Assembly: GCA_031772625.1 (NCBI GenBank)
Contig: CM062812.1
Span: 730,272,300 to 730,336,299 of the forward strand
Direction: 5' to 3'
Length of the DNA: 64,000 nucleotides
Source of the DNA: Pinus tabuliformis
Lineage: Eukaryota > Streptophyta > Pinopsida > Pinales > Pinaceae
Shown here: in pieces, positions 20,380 through 30,269 of the stretch
How the letters are laid out: each line of letters begins with the position of its first letter
Position numbering within the stretch: position 1 is the stretch's first letter
The notes under the pieces: generated by a model
What the model saw: the letters and a program-made list of their open reading frames with translations, nothing else
Databases searched by the model: none
What the model was told of the DNA's origin: nothing
Translations under genes and position numbers: made by a program

Positions 20380-22925
20380 TGTTAGTGTCAATCTTTGAAC
20401 CCTTCCACCAGTGATCAAATATGCTCTTATAAAGTGGTATTGGGGTGTCAAGGTCAAATTTTGTCATTTTAGTGAGTCTTCAAGAAAACTTTGGTCACTA
20501 GGTATTAGGTCTAGGATTGTTTTCACTCCTTCCAAAGTTTTCTAAATTTCAATCTGTGTCACCATTCATCTGAGTGTACCATCATTCAGAGAGTTGTCAT
20601 CGTCATTTCAGGTTCCAATGGGTCATTTTACACCTTGTTTGTGCTTCAGTTGTACTTGGGTAAGGCTCATTTCCCTCTCCTAGGGTTTTGAAGGTAATTT
20701 CTCTTATATGGTCAAGTCATCAAAAAAACTTGTATGCTGATGTTCATACACCTTCCTGTATCATCAATGTACCTTATTAAACACTTCCCATTATTGATAT
20801 CCCTCAAATTCCTCATTTTCCCACAAACCCTAGTTTCTTGCTACAATTTGACAATTTTCTAGGCTAGACCTGTGTTTTTCCCTTTTGAACCCCTTCCCCT
20901 CACTCAAGATTTGAAATTCAACTTTCCCCTACTTCCTAACATCCCTCCCTACTTCCAAAAACTTTCTCAAGAATTTAGAAGCCCCTTATCCCATTCATTT
21001 CACTTCCTTTCGGTAAATCCCTTGTTCCACACATCGGGATAGGTTTTACTCAAATGATGTTTTTGAGCAAGAAAAGATTAATTTGGAAAAAATGAGAGAG
21101 GTTTTTTTCCATAATAGGCCAAGGAAGAAAAACCTTTATACAGGTGTCATGGTTTTAGAGAAATGTCAAAAATATAGTTGCCTCAAGAGAGTTGTTGCAC
21201 CTTTGGAGTGACCTTAGGAAAATCATAATTTCTCCTAGCTTGGTTGGCCAAATGACTTGCTTAATGAGTCCAATGATAACTAGAGACACCGATATGTCCA
21301 TTGAGATATCATGAGATCAATTTGGAGTTGAGGAAGACTTTAAAAAGTTGACTATAGCAACACTCTGCATTTAGGCAGCCTCATTTTGCACATTTTGACT
21401 AGTCTTGGAAGATTTTACTTTTGACAGCGCAAATGAGCTCCAAATTGAAAAATTTAGGATGTTTTGGAATTTTGACTCAAGACAATTTCGAAGGAGCTAT
21501 CATACACCCAATTTGGACACTAGTAAAGTCTCCAAAATGGGGCCTGAAATCGGCGCTGTGCATAAAAATTGTCAACACAGGAAAACCCAATAGGCGTTGC
21601 GCTTTTGATGGGGCCCTCCTTTGGAAAAATAGTTTTCATTTTTGGAATCAACATGGAAAAATATGAAAAACCAAAAATTTTGAGAAGTTTTGGATAAGAT
21701 CTTGGCCTCCAAAAGGGAAAAAAACACCCAAAAAGTGCCATCTGCCACTTTTTTGCCACACAGGAAGCAGTCTTGGAAGAATCAACTTTTGGAGGGTCAA
21801 ATGAGCTCTAAAACAGAAAAATCAAATTGTTCCAGAAGATAGACAGGCATGGATTTCCAACAAGACATCTTGCATCTGATTTGGACACCAAGAAGGCCTA
21901 CAAAACTACCCTTGAAGTGGCGCTACGTATGAAATGAATTTTGCCAGTTTTGCTAGAAAAGCTGAATTTTGCCTAGTTTTCTCTACTGTTGAATTTTTCT
22001 TGCTCTCTTGGTGAAATTAGCATGGTCAATGATGCAACGTGATGTAATTATGGATTTGAAACACTTGATATGGTAGATACATCAAGTCAAAGGTGCATTT
22101 TAGCTGAATGAATTGGTTTCCTTGGTTTTAGAGGTAAGTTGTTCCACTGCATACTTTTGTGTTCCTAGTTTAGATATGGTTGAAACCACCCCTCCTCTGA
22201 TGGATTCGACCTCTGATAGCTAGTATGAGTAGTTTTATTACCTATATTATGTACTTTTTCAGTCATTTGCAAAGGTTGGACTCTTGTGGAAGTGGTAGCA
22301 CTCATTGAACATTTGTATTTGTAGCTTGGCAAGGAGTAAAACCAGGATTCACAACTATTTTTGTGGGATTCTTTTGACAATGAGTTTATGTATTGTTTCT
22401 TCTTTGTAATGATTTTTTATTATGTTTTCTATGTATCCAAATCTCTCTTCCTCTTCTAAAACTAAATGAATCAAGGTGAATAGGCAAAATACACTGTTGA
22501 GCTTTGTCTTGGGAATGCATTTGGTTTTCTATGTTTTCAATAGTTTGAAGAGGATTCATGGTTTCTTCATGCTCTCTTCAACTCCTCAGTTTCTTAAAAT
22601 ACCATCTCAATTCATTTCTACTATATAAACCCTTGTCTCCCTTCCCCCACAGAACATGACTGTATCCTTGAGTTGATTTCCGGGACCCAATCTGCCTTCT
22701 CCAATTGCTCCAACAACAATACCCTATAAATCAAACCAAAAACTCTTGAGCTACTATACCTAGCCTAAAATCTAGTTTCATTTCAGTCATCTCAAGTTGT
22801 TAAATAGAGATTTACAAAGAGAGAGACCTCTCTCGACTTGGTAGGGCTAGCTACCAGGTTAAGCATGGTTTGCGGTTATCCTAAGATTGCCTCCCTTCAG
22901 CTTGAGGTCAATCTAGGCTCTAACA
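20380..22925 (+). mobile_element. Solo LTR (about 2.5 kb) inserted in the chromovirus leader
   Basis: Comparison with the relative at 43882-49781 shows that the leader sequence breaks at 20379 and resumes at 22926. The intervening 2,546 bases begin TGTTAG and end CTAACA and are flanked by GCTCC and ACTCC (4 of 5 bases match), as for an LTR insertion. I see no second LTR or coding region inside, so it is most likely a solo LTR of an unidentified family. A TATA box (TATATAAACC near 22621) on the plus strand suggests plus orientation. Two diverged copies of an internal segment start near 21403 and 21771. Confidence 0.68.
22619..22628 (+). promoter_or_regulatory. TATA box in the solo LTR
   Basis: CTATATAAAC followed by a CT-rich leader. 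It sits about 300 bases before the 3' end of the LTR, where U3/R boundaries are commonly found. Confidence 0.5.
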
Positions 22926-23328
22926 ACTCCAAATAGGACATCATGGAATTTTCTCTATAACGTTTTTTATACAATGTTTTAGAAGAAAAAAAAAACCCAT
23001 TTGGGAAAAACTCACGCTGAACCTCAGGTCCGAATTCCAGAGCTTTTTGCGCAATATTTATGGAGATATGATTTGAGGAAGTTTCTTTTTTTGCAGACTC
23101 CTGAATTACATTCCAAGCAAGTGCCCTTGGGAAAATCGTCATAACTTTTGTTTTGAGCATCAGATTGAAATTTTGTAAAAAGTTACAGAAAGAGAATGGA
23201 CTTTAGTTATTTTTATATCAGTTTCAGGTACTAAGGTCAAAAGAGTGACACGTGGTATGTCATACAAGTTTTCTCTACTAAACTAGTCTATAATCAGGTC
23301 ACCGTGGGAGATTTGGCATAACTCTTCC

Positions 23329-24156
23329 TTGGAGAACCCAATTTTGATTAGATTGGTGGCATTGGAAAGAAAACATAGAGGGCTAGTGCAAAACATGATT
23401 TTAGAACTGGATTATCCCAAATTACAAAGTTACAGTCATTTCAAGATCAAGCTCCTAAAATTAAGAAAATCTGAGATGAGGAAGTTTGATGGCAAGGATT
23501 TGGTAAAGTGGATACTACAGATGGAGAAATATTTTGATCTACATGATGTACCACTATTACAGAAGGTATGTATTGCATCTAATTATTTAGAACTAAATCA
23601 ATTTTTATGCTATAAAGGGCTTTGTTCTTGTAAACCACTTGTCACGTGGTCAACTTTCATGGAGGAAATGATAAAACATTACGAGGATACAAAGAGAAAC
23701 ACCTTCTTTAGCCAATTGATAAATCTCAAACAAAAGGGTTCAATGATAGAGCACATTGACGACTTTCAAAAATTGAATATAAGGGTAAATGAAATTTCAG
23801 AGAAGCACAAGATTGATGTCTTCATAGGTACTTTAAAGGATAACATTCAACATGAGGTTCACCTTTGGGAACCTGATTCATTGGAGAAGGCATTCAGGCG
23901 GGCAAGAAAAATTAAAAGAATAATTATGAAAATAAGGAATCCCACCACTCATGACTATAATTATGGAGATGTTTCTTCTCCTAGCCCTCCACAACCTACA
24001 AGGGTGACACCACAACAATTGGAAGAAAAAAGAGAAAAAGGGCTTTGTTACAATTGTGATAGCAAATGTACTAAAGGTCATAATTGTGCTCAGAAGAAAT
24101 TATTTTACATAGATTATGAAGAGGAGGCAGAAAAGGATCAAGAAACATCAAAATAA
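23329..24156 (+). CDS. Chromovirus Gag with zinc knuckle
   Basis: An open stretch of 275 residues. The capsid-like part starts at MRKFDGKDLVKWILQMEKYF (about residue 50) and continues with HYEDTKRNTFFSQLINLKQ, IDDFQKLNIRVNEISE, DVFIGTLKDNIQHEV and WEPDSLEKAFRRARK. The C-terminus has CYNCDSKCTKGHNC (CX2CX4HX4C-like), the nucleocapsid zinc knuckle, then an acidic tail. It matches the gag of the relative at 47628-48782. Gag packages the element RNA. The chosen start at 23329 lies in leader-like sequence; the real start could be about 50 residues later. Confidence 0.82.
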   Translation: MENPILIRLVALERKHRGLVQNMILELDYPKLQSYSHFKIKLLKLRKSEMRKFDGKDLVKWILQMEKYFDLHDVPLLQKVCIASNYLELNQFLCYKGLCSCKPLVTWSTFMEEMIKHYEDTKRNTFFSQLINLKQKGSMIEHIDDFQKLNIRVNEISEKHKIDVFIGTLKDNIQHEVHLWEPDSLEKAFRRARKIKRIIMKIRNPTTHDYNYGDVSSPSPPQPTRVTPQQLEEKREKGLCYNCDSKCTKGHNCAQKKLFYIDYEEEAEKDQETSK

Positions 24157-24194
24157 GAGGATATACACCAGGAACCAACCCAGAGAAAGAAGAA

Positions 24195-24562
24195 ATGAAT
24201 CCGACCATATCTTGTAAAGCATTGGCAAGAATTACCACTCCTCAAACTCTCAAGATAGAAGGACATATCAAGAAGAAAAAGGTTCAAGAAGTGAAAGATC
24301 ACATCGAGAAAGAAGAAATGAATTCAACCATATCTTGTAATGCATTTGTTGGAATTACCACTCCTCAAACTATCAAGATAGAGGGACACATCAAGAAGAA
24401 AAATGTTCAAGAAGTGAAAGATCACATCGAGCATCAAGAAATGAATCTGACCATATCTTGTAAAGCATTGGAAGAAATTACCACTCCTCAAACTCTAAAT
24501 ATAGAAGGACATATCAAGAAGAAAAAGGTTCAAGCAGTGAAAGATCACATCAAGCATCAACA
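24195..24562 (+). repeat. In-frame tandem triplication, 123-bp unit
   Basis: Three head-to-tail copies (24195-24317, 24318-24440, 24441-24562) each encode about 41 residues: MNxTISCxA, then ITTPQTxKIEGHI, KKKxVQxVKDHI. The first part of the unit resembles the protease start of the relative at 47603, and the second part resembles its integrase tail. The relative has each part once. All three copies stay in one frame. Confidence 0.8.
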
Positions 24563-25277
24563 ACATGTCCTCCAATGTTTAAAGGATAACACCACTTTGG
24601 TGCAGAACCGAATGAAACAACGGGTAGATCAACATCATAGTGAAAAATGTTTTGATGTAGGCAATTGGGTATTTTTATGGCTACGTCTCAAGAAAGCTAT
24701 TTATGAGAAGGAAATGTTGAAAATACTACATGCACTTAAAAAATGGTGGCCTTAGCCAATGGGAAGACACTTCAAGGTAAAAAGGGATCATGATAGTCTT
24801 AAATACTTTTTAGAACAAATATTATCTTTAGAAGAACAAAACAAATGGGTGACAAATATGTCAGGTTATGACTTTGACATCATCTATAGAAAAGGGAAGC
24901 AAAATTTTGTTGCAGATGCACTCTTAAGAAAGGATGAGGATGTGAAAGCATTGTTTTATGCTATTTCTATTATCCAACCAGATTGGATAAATGAAGCAAG
25001 GGATGAATGAAAGAAGGACGAAGAAGTGTGGCCACTCATTCAAAAGTTGCAAAAGATCCCAATTCAAACAATGTTGCAAAAAATTGAAGAGGAAGGAAAA
25101 ATCATATTGGAACCTGAAGCAATCACAGAAACAAGAACCCGACAACTATGAAATCAATCAATTTCAGAGTATCTTATCAAATGGAAGAACTTACCCGATA
25201 AAGATTCCACATGAGAGGACAAGAATTTTATACAAAAGCATGAAGAATTACTCAAGCATTGAGGACAACACTTTTTG
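24563..25277 (+). pseudogene. Rearranged pol pieces: integrase tail, RNase H and chromodomain
   Basis: In order the plus strand reads QNRMKQRVDQHHSEKCFDVG (integrase C-terminal part), then KKAIYEKEMLKILHALKKWW, HDSLKYFLEQILSLEEQNKW and KGKQNFVADALLRKDEDVKA (RNase H), then EGKIILEPEAITETRTRQL and EYLIKWKNL (chromodomain). The relative at 43882-49781 has these in a different order with about 3 kb more between them. No polymerase motif remains. Fossil and non-autonomous. Confidence 0.75.
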
Positions 25278-25290
25278 AAGGAGAGGGGCA
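25278..25290 (+). promoter_or_regulatory. Polypurine tract
   Basis: AAGGAGAGGGGCA directly before the 3' LTR; identical in the relatives at 44215-44227 and 57212-57224 (minus strand). Confidence 0.8.
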
Positions 25291-25621
25291 TGTTAGGTCC
25301 CTATACTACTAGTGTAACCCCTTATTGTTATTATTACAATGCCCATATTATATTTTGTGCCCCTGTAGTCCCCATATTGTTATTATTATGCTCCATAGAA
25401 CCCATTATTGTTATTATTGTGCCCTTACATTATTATTGTTATGTCGGATATGATTATATTATGATCCCTTAGACTCTTATATATAGAAAGGAGGTCTTGT
25501 CATTTGTATCATCCAAGAATTGTTCATTTGTGTAATGTAAAGGAGGTTTCCCCCTCAAAGATGATGAATTCTAAGGCGTTGATCTATGTTTTCTATTTTT
25601 TTGTGAGCTGCTTTCATAACA
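25291..25621 (+). repeat. 3' LTR of nested chromovirus (331 bp)
   Basis: Same ends as 20040-20339 but about 30 bases longer, because of extra repeated TATTGTTATTATT-like units. Confidence 0.9.
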
Positions 25622-25629
25622 TTTATTCG

Positions 25630-26360
25630 GTATAGTTAGTTTCTCAAAGAAATATTTTGACCTGATGTGCTTATAGAGTACAAATTTACCAGTTTGTCAT
25701 ACATAGCCTTAGAACTATCACTATTAGAAACAAATGGAACAAGATGATCCTTAATGCATTAAAAAATTATCCTTTGTGTCGTCACTTCTCCTTTCTTGTA
25801 TTTTTCTATCTCTTGAGTCTTATCCTTTCTAGGATCACCAACTTGGCTGAGTACATATTCCATTACTTCATGTTTTTTAAGTGCGAAATCAATCGTTTTA
25901 TTCCATGCTAAGAATTTTTTCGGGCAAACGAGCTTATTTCCTTCCTTGAAAAAAGAACCCATATGACCTTCAGATTTAGAGATATAGAAACAATATGATA
26001 CTTATTTTTAAAGGAAGAGTCATCTCTTCTTTGATTATGTCCCCAACTATCTTGATGCTTTCAAGGTTTTTAAAGAGACTTCAATAATGTACTAGAAATA
26101 TTTCTTCTAGAATACCTTCAAGAACGATGCATTTAACCATCTTCAAAGAGTGAATGATGATATCAATAATCTTCAACAAATACTTGATATATCATCCTGT
26201 AATGATACCTTGGTTAAAAGGTATTCTTCAACAGAAGCTTGATGTGGAAACCCTTATTCTAGATCAATAAGTATTCTTCTTATTTCATAGTGTCCTTTTG
26301 AAAATAATTCTCCTTGACAAGAAAACCCTTCTTTGTCTCCTTTTATATGCTTTCTCTTTT
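25630..26360 (-). pseudogene. Copia Gag N-terminal part, right side of nested insertion
   Basis: Reading leftward, NKLVCPKKFLAWNKTIDFAL, KKHEVMEYVLSQVGDPRKDK and KYKKGEVTTQRII (25962-25759) match the N-terminal Gag pattern of Ty1/copia. Bases 25963-26360 are leader to the primer site. The rest of the same gag lies at 20034-19586, beyond the chromovirus. Fossil. Confidence 0.65.
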
Positions 26361-26363
26361 TTT

Positions 26364-26380
26364 CCTTAGATCTGAAACCA
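26364..26380 (-). promoter_or_regulatory. Primer-binding site of the old copia element
   Basis: Minus strand TGGTTTCAGATCTAAGG, a decayed tRNA-iMet match, directly at the LTR edge. Confidence 0.62.
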
Positions 26381-27666
26381 TGTTGGAAAATTCTATAGAG
26401 AAATGATTAATTTAGGTTTTCCTTAACATTGATAATTTCTTGTGAACTTATTTATCTTCATGTATTTTTTTTATTTGTTCTAATTCATCAATAAAATATA
26501 AAGAACAGAGTAGTAATAAAAAAAGGACACATAAGCCCATGGGGCTTTGGATTGATGGTGAATGGGTGCACTATTAAGGCACTCCTTGTGATAGGTCACT
26601 AGTTCAAAACCCCTGTGGGTGCTTACCTACCAAAAAGAAAAAGAGGACATATAAATTAGGCTCCAAGATAGTGAAAAAACCCTCAAAGGGGAAACCCGAA
26701 AAATATCTTCTCTTCTTATAAAATCTGCTTCAAATGAGACAATCATGACCTAAACCATAGACCAAGTCCTCCTCCAATGAAAAATTAAGCCCTTAATGAA
26801 ACACTTCCAATGGGATCATATCAGTAAAGCTCAATCCTACATCAGATAACTTCTAATTGGTACTGTGATCCCATCTTTAACCCTACGACTTCGAACTGTA
26901 ACTTTGGCCCTGTAGCTATTGCAGAAACCCTAAGAAATTTCTTTAAGAGTTCCTCCTTTGAGCAAGAAATTACTTCCACAAGTCAATGAAATCAAATCAG
27001 AGTATTTTGTCTTCTAGCAACTTGATCTGGCAATTTGACCTCCTGCAATTTGGACCTACAATTTTGACCTTCCCGAAAGCTGCAGAAACTCTAGATTTCA
27101 CACAAGTGAGAGAGATAGAGCACAAAACATATTTCCTTCTTCTTATTTGATTCACCTTGGCTTCTAGATCTTTGTTATTCCTTTCATGCTTCTCTCAACT
27201 TTAGATCGAACTTGTGTGAGTAAGTGTGTCAAATGAGTTCGACCTTCCCAATATTTCTAACCTTTCGAAGGGGTCAAATTACCTACTTTAGGCTCACTTG
27301 AAGCTACCAAATACGACTTGTACTTTGGAGGTTTCCAAGGCCTTCTAGAATCAAAATAAATTCTTCTACAAGTTACATCTTTCTTGAAGGGGTTTAATAA
27401 TAATGATTTTCACTCTCTTGGCTCGTGATAATAAATACTTATGACCTAACAAACCCTAGAAGCGTGAAGAACATGTGCTTACCAAGAATACCATTAATAA
27501 CAAGGATGAAGAACATGCTTTTACCTACAATACCATCAATAAGAATAATGAAACCCATGCTTTAAAATAATAAGTTTTTATTTCATGTTCTATTTGTTAC
27601 ATAATATACATATTGAAATGAGTACAATAAGAACTATGAAGACTGAAACTAGTTACATTTCAAACA
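26381..27666 (-). repeat. 5' LTR of the old copia element (1,286 bp with SINE)
   Basis: Plus-strand ends TGTTGGAAA and TTTCAAACA. Aligns with 16805-17703 over its right two thirds and contains the SINE-like insertion at 26535-26642. Confidence 0.68.
26535..26642 (+). mobile_element. Short tRNA-derived SINE-like insertion
   Basis: About 108 bases with an A-box-like TGGTGAATGGGTG (26556-26568) and a B-box-like AGTTCAAAACCC (26601-26612), 32 bases apart, then an A-rich end (CAAAAAGAAAAAG). It is flanked by imperfect direct repeats AAGGACACATAA (26523-26534) and GAGGACATATAA (26643-26654). The layout is that of a pol III-transcribed tRNA-related SINE. The left LTR does not extend over this region, so absence there is not informative. 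Confidence 0.55.
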
Positions 27667-28439
27667 TTCTATTAGTGTGAATGTATAAGGTTATCATGAT
27701 GAGAATAAAGATAAAGAAGAAGCCATGCTGGAATGAACATTAGCTAAAATAAAAAGGATTTCAAATGAAAATAAAGATCAAAAGAAATTATTGTATATAT
27801 GTGATGATTACAATGTTCAAATAATTAGCCTAAATACATAATCAAAAGAAATGAGGAGAGTTGAAGAGGTGATTAGTATATAGTTAAAGTAAATAATGGA
27901 ATAATGTGAAATATTAGAAGCTAACCTCATTTTAGTAAGAAATGAGTTAGATGAGAAGAGCGAAAACTTAGAAGAGAAGGTTTTATCCATGAGAAAGACT
28001 CAGAGAAGAGTAGTATCTCAAAGCTACCCATAAAAAATAGTAAAGAAGCTATGTAAAGGCCTGTAGGAGAAGGTATTTGTAGCATAATTAGTACAGAAAA
28101 AAACAAAAATAAGCAGTAGAACTAGAAATAAAGAAATGGGTGAAAGGAATTCTATTTTGCAAAAATTCAATCTTCTCCCACATATGATTTTAGGAAGCCA
28201 ACAATATTTCAGAGGAGAAATAACAACCGCTTTTCTCTCCTATTTCAAATTGCCACATGCTTCCATTACCATAAAATTAGGCAAATAGAAGCTGACTGTA
28301 AGAGTAATCAATTGGATATGTAGCAGACAAGGAAGATGTAGGTACATTAATCAAAGATGCAACAAACAAGGAAGTTCCCTCAAGTAAACAATCATAAGAT
28401 ATCATTCCCTACAAGAAGAATATCATCCACTATGTACAT
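27667..28439 (+). pseudogene. Copia-like Gag C-terminal remnant (coiled coil and zinc knuckle)
   Basis: A plus-strand frame reads NELDEKSENLEEKVLSMRKT near 27945 and, near 28200-28320, an RRNNN basic patch followed by CFHYHKIRQIEADC, a decayed CCHC zinc knuckle. This layout (heptad helix, basic patch, knuckle) occurs at the Gag C-terminus of many plant copia elements. It is broken many times and was interrupted by the Ty3/gypsy element at 28440-36295; its continuation right of 36296 is not recognisable. Confidence 0.42.
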
Positions 28440-30024
28440 TGATATGTGAACGATATCCTAGACTAATATTAAGGTATTATAGACTCATGTGCATGGATCT
28501 CCCTACATTACTTAGTGCAACGAATCGATAAGATTGCGAATAATATAGGTAATGAAGCAGTTAAAGAAACATATTAGATAAACACACATAACACAACAAA
28601 TTTAATATTGAGTTCACCCAAAAATCCTCGGCTACATCTCCTAGTCCAACCTTTAGTGGTGACCTCTCTATTATGTCTTCAAGAGCAGAGTTTTACAAAA
28701 TGTGATCTCAAATTGAGTCTCAGCAAAATAGATACAAAACAGCAGGAGTTTTGATTGAATCCTTAAAGCCTCTCTGAGTACACAAACTTGTTCTCTCACT
28801 CTCTATCTCTATCTTCCCTCTGTCTTAGCATTGTTTGTCTCTATCTTCTGTCTTCTATGGCCTTAAAGCCAATCAATGCTATCTATTTGTTTCCCCTTCT
28901 CGGGCTCTCTGGCTCCTTACCTTTGTCCGCTCGAATCCCCTTCTGAGCATTACCAATCATGGCATATCATCTTTGGGGAAGGTGGCCACTTGTTCTCTAA
29001 TGGAAGGGACCATCGAGCCTTTGAAATCCCCAAAAATAGCGTTCTCTATTTACAAAGAGAAATACACTAAAAACTGTGAAAATCTGCCAATCTGTTGTTT
29101 ATAGGATTTGAAATATTATAAATTCCACCTTATAATTCCTATCGGGTCTGCCTTTATAACGGCATCACATCTCCACCGTTTATCTGACAGATCATGAACC
29201 AATGGATGAGGTTCATTTCAGGCGGCTCAAGCGTACGGGAGTTAACTGCCCTAAAAGGGTGGTTTTCTCTCTCCAGCACCTAACTAGATGGCAGCTAGTG
29301 TATGGGCTCGGGCGGAGCTCGGCCAAAACCACTTACTGCCTATGGCCCATCCAAAATCCCACTTGTTTCGGAAATCAAAACATATACATCTGCATGTATA
29401 AACCCTTTCGGGTCTAGTTTATCACTTTATTAGGATATTCTTTGGTTTTCATTTATTTAACAAAGACGTGAATTTACATAATAAAGCCCTATTTACGGAT
29501 CTCAAAAGATATCAAATATCATTCATAATGTTATTGAGTCCAGCTATCGCAATCACAATTGTTATCAGCCCCACTCTTTTGCATAGCTCTGATGCGATAT
29601 TGTGATGCGATTGATCGCAATCGCATATCTCATAGACCTTCAGGTTGTTTGTAAGCACACCTCTGTAATCGCCCATTGCGATATTGAGAGTTAACTTGGG
29701 CTATCGATCTGTGGACTTGATCGACAGTCCTCTTTGACCTGCACTGATCATGATCATAATTGTCATATAGTAGGCTCCGATGTCCTCCACCTGCTATCAC
29801 TGATTGTGATATGCCGATCGGATTTGGACCCTTGATTGGTCAGATCCGATGGCTCCTGTGCCTTACTGTCCATGCCTCTAATAGCTCTATTTTTGGTCAT
29901 TTCTTCATGTTTTTAACTCCTGATAGTGTTATCTGCCATTTCTAAGAGTTCTTCTTTTGTGATAGTTTTGATCTTTAGAAGACTTTGAAGACTTAGAGGG
30001 TTTTCTAGGATCCATATTGGATCA
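28440..30024 (-). repeat. 3' LTR of the Ty3/gypsy element (1,585 bp)
   Basis: Aligns end to end with 34740-36295. It contains a cluster of GCGAT/ATCGC words (about 29540-29830). Open stretches in it (28835-29104, 29202-29417) have no protein resemblance. Confidence 0.88.
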
Positions 30025-30036
30025 CGCCTTCCCACT
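30025..30036 (-). promoter_or_regulatory. Polypurine tract
   Basis: Minus strand AGTGGGAAGGCG directly before the 3' LTR start TGATCC. Confidence 0.65.
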
Positions 30037-30269
30037 GAAAAAGCTTTGGGACCACCAAAAGTTGGGTTTTAAGCATCGATCAAGTGAGGATACAACTTCC
30101 TCACTTGTCCAATTTCTATCCATATTGCACTGCTTGGTTTTTAACCTTTGAGTCCGATTCTAAGGTACTCAACATCCCCTTTGCACGCAGTTCCCACCTT
30201 CCTATCCAGAACTGTATCTTCCTGGAACTCATTGATATATTCATGCAATAGATCATCAATAGAAGGAAA

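Larger units (their letters stand above)
20040..25621 (+). mobile_element. Compact Ty3/gypsy chromovirus (Reina-like), nested and rearranged copy
   Basis: LTRs 20040-20339 and 25291-25621 (TGTTAGGTCCC…CATAACA) are flanked by a perfect 5-bp target duplication, TTTAT (20035-20039 and 25622-25626). The primer site (20342-20358) and polypurine tract (25278-25290) sit at the correct edges. It belongs to the same family as 43882-49781 and 56883-59922. The interior has a good gag, then only short pieces of protease start, integrase tail, RNase H and chromodomain, partly out of the usual order, so it was non-autonomous. It also contains a 2.5-kb solo LTR. It sits in the gag of the older copia element. 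Confidence 0.88.
16805..27666 (-). mobile_element. Old Ty1/copia element with nested insertions
   Basis: The right (5') LTR, 26381-27666, and the left (3') partial LTR, 16805-17703, share a long diverged segment and end in TGTTGGAAA/TTTCCAACA-type inverted ends. A primer site matching tRNA-iMet (26364-26380) abuts the right LTR and a purine tract (17704-17716) abuts the left one, so the element reads leftward. Gag pieces lie at 25962-25630 and 20034-19586 and were separated by the chromovirus at 20040-25621. The rest of pol (17717-19580) is too decayed to recognise. The element is broken in many places and is the oldest layer of a three-layer nest. Confidence 0.7.

Noticed and set aside
22820-22860. 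Possible small hairpin (GGTAGGGCTAGCTACC)
   Set aside because: Too short and without T run or further support for an RNA gene or terminator.
26555-26612. Functional tRNA gene
   Set aside because: A- and B-box-like words are present but no cloverleaf with a proper anticodon arm can be drawn; a SINE fits better.
28835-29417. Open stretches in the Ty3/gypsy LTR
   Set aside because: Not kept in the partner LTR at 34740-36295 and without resemblance to proteins.
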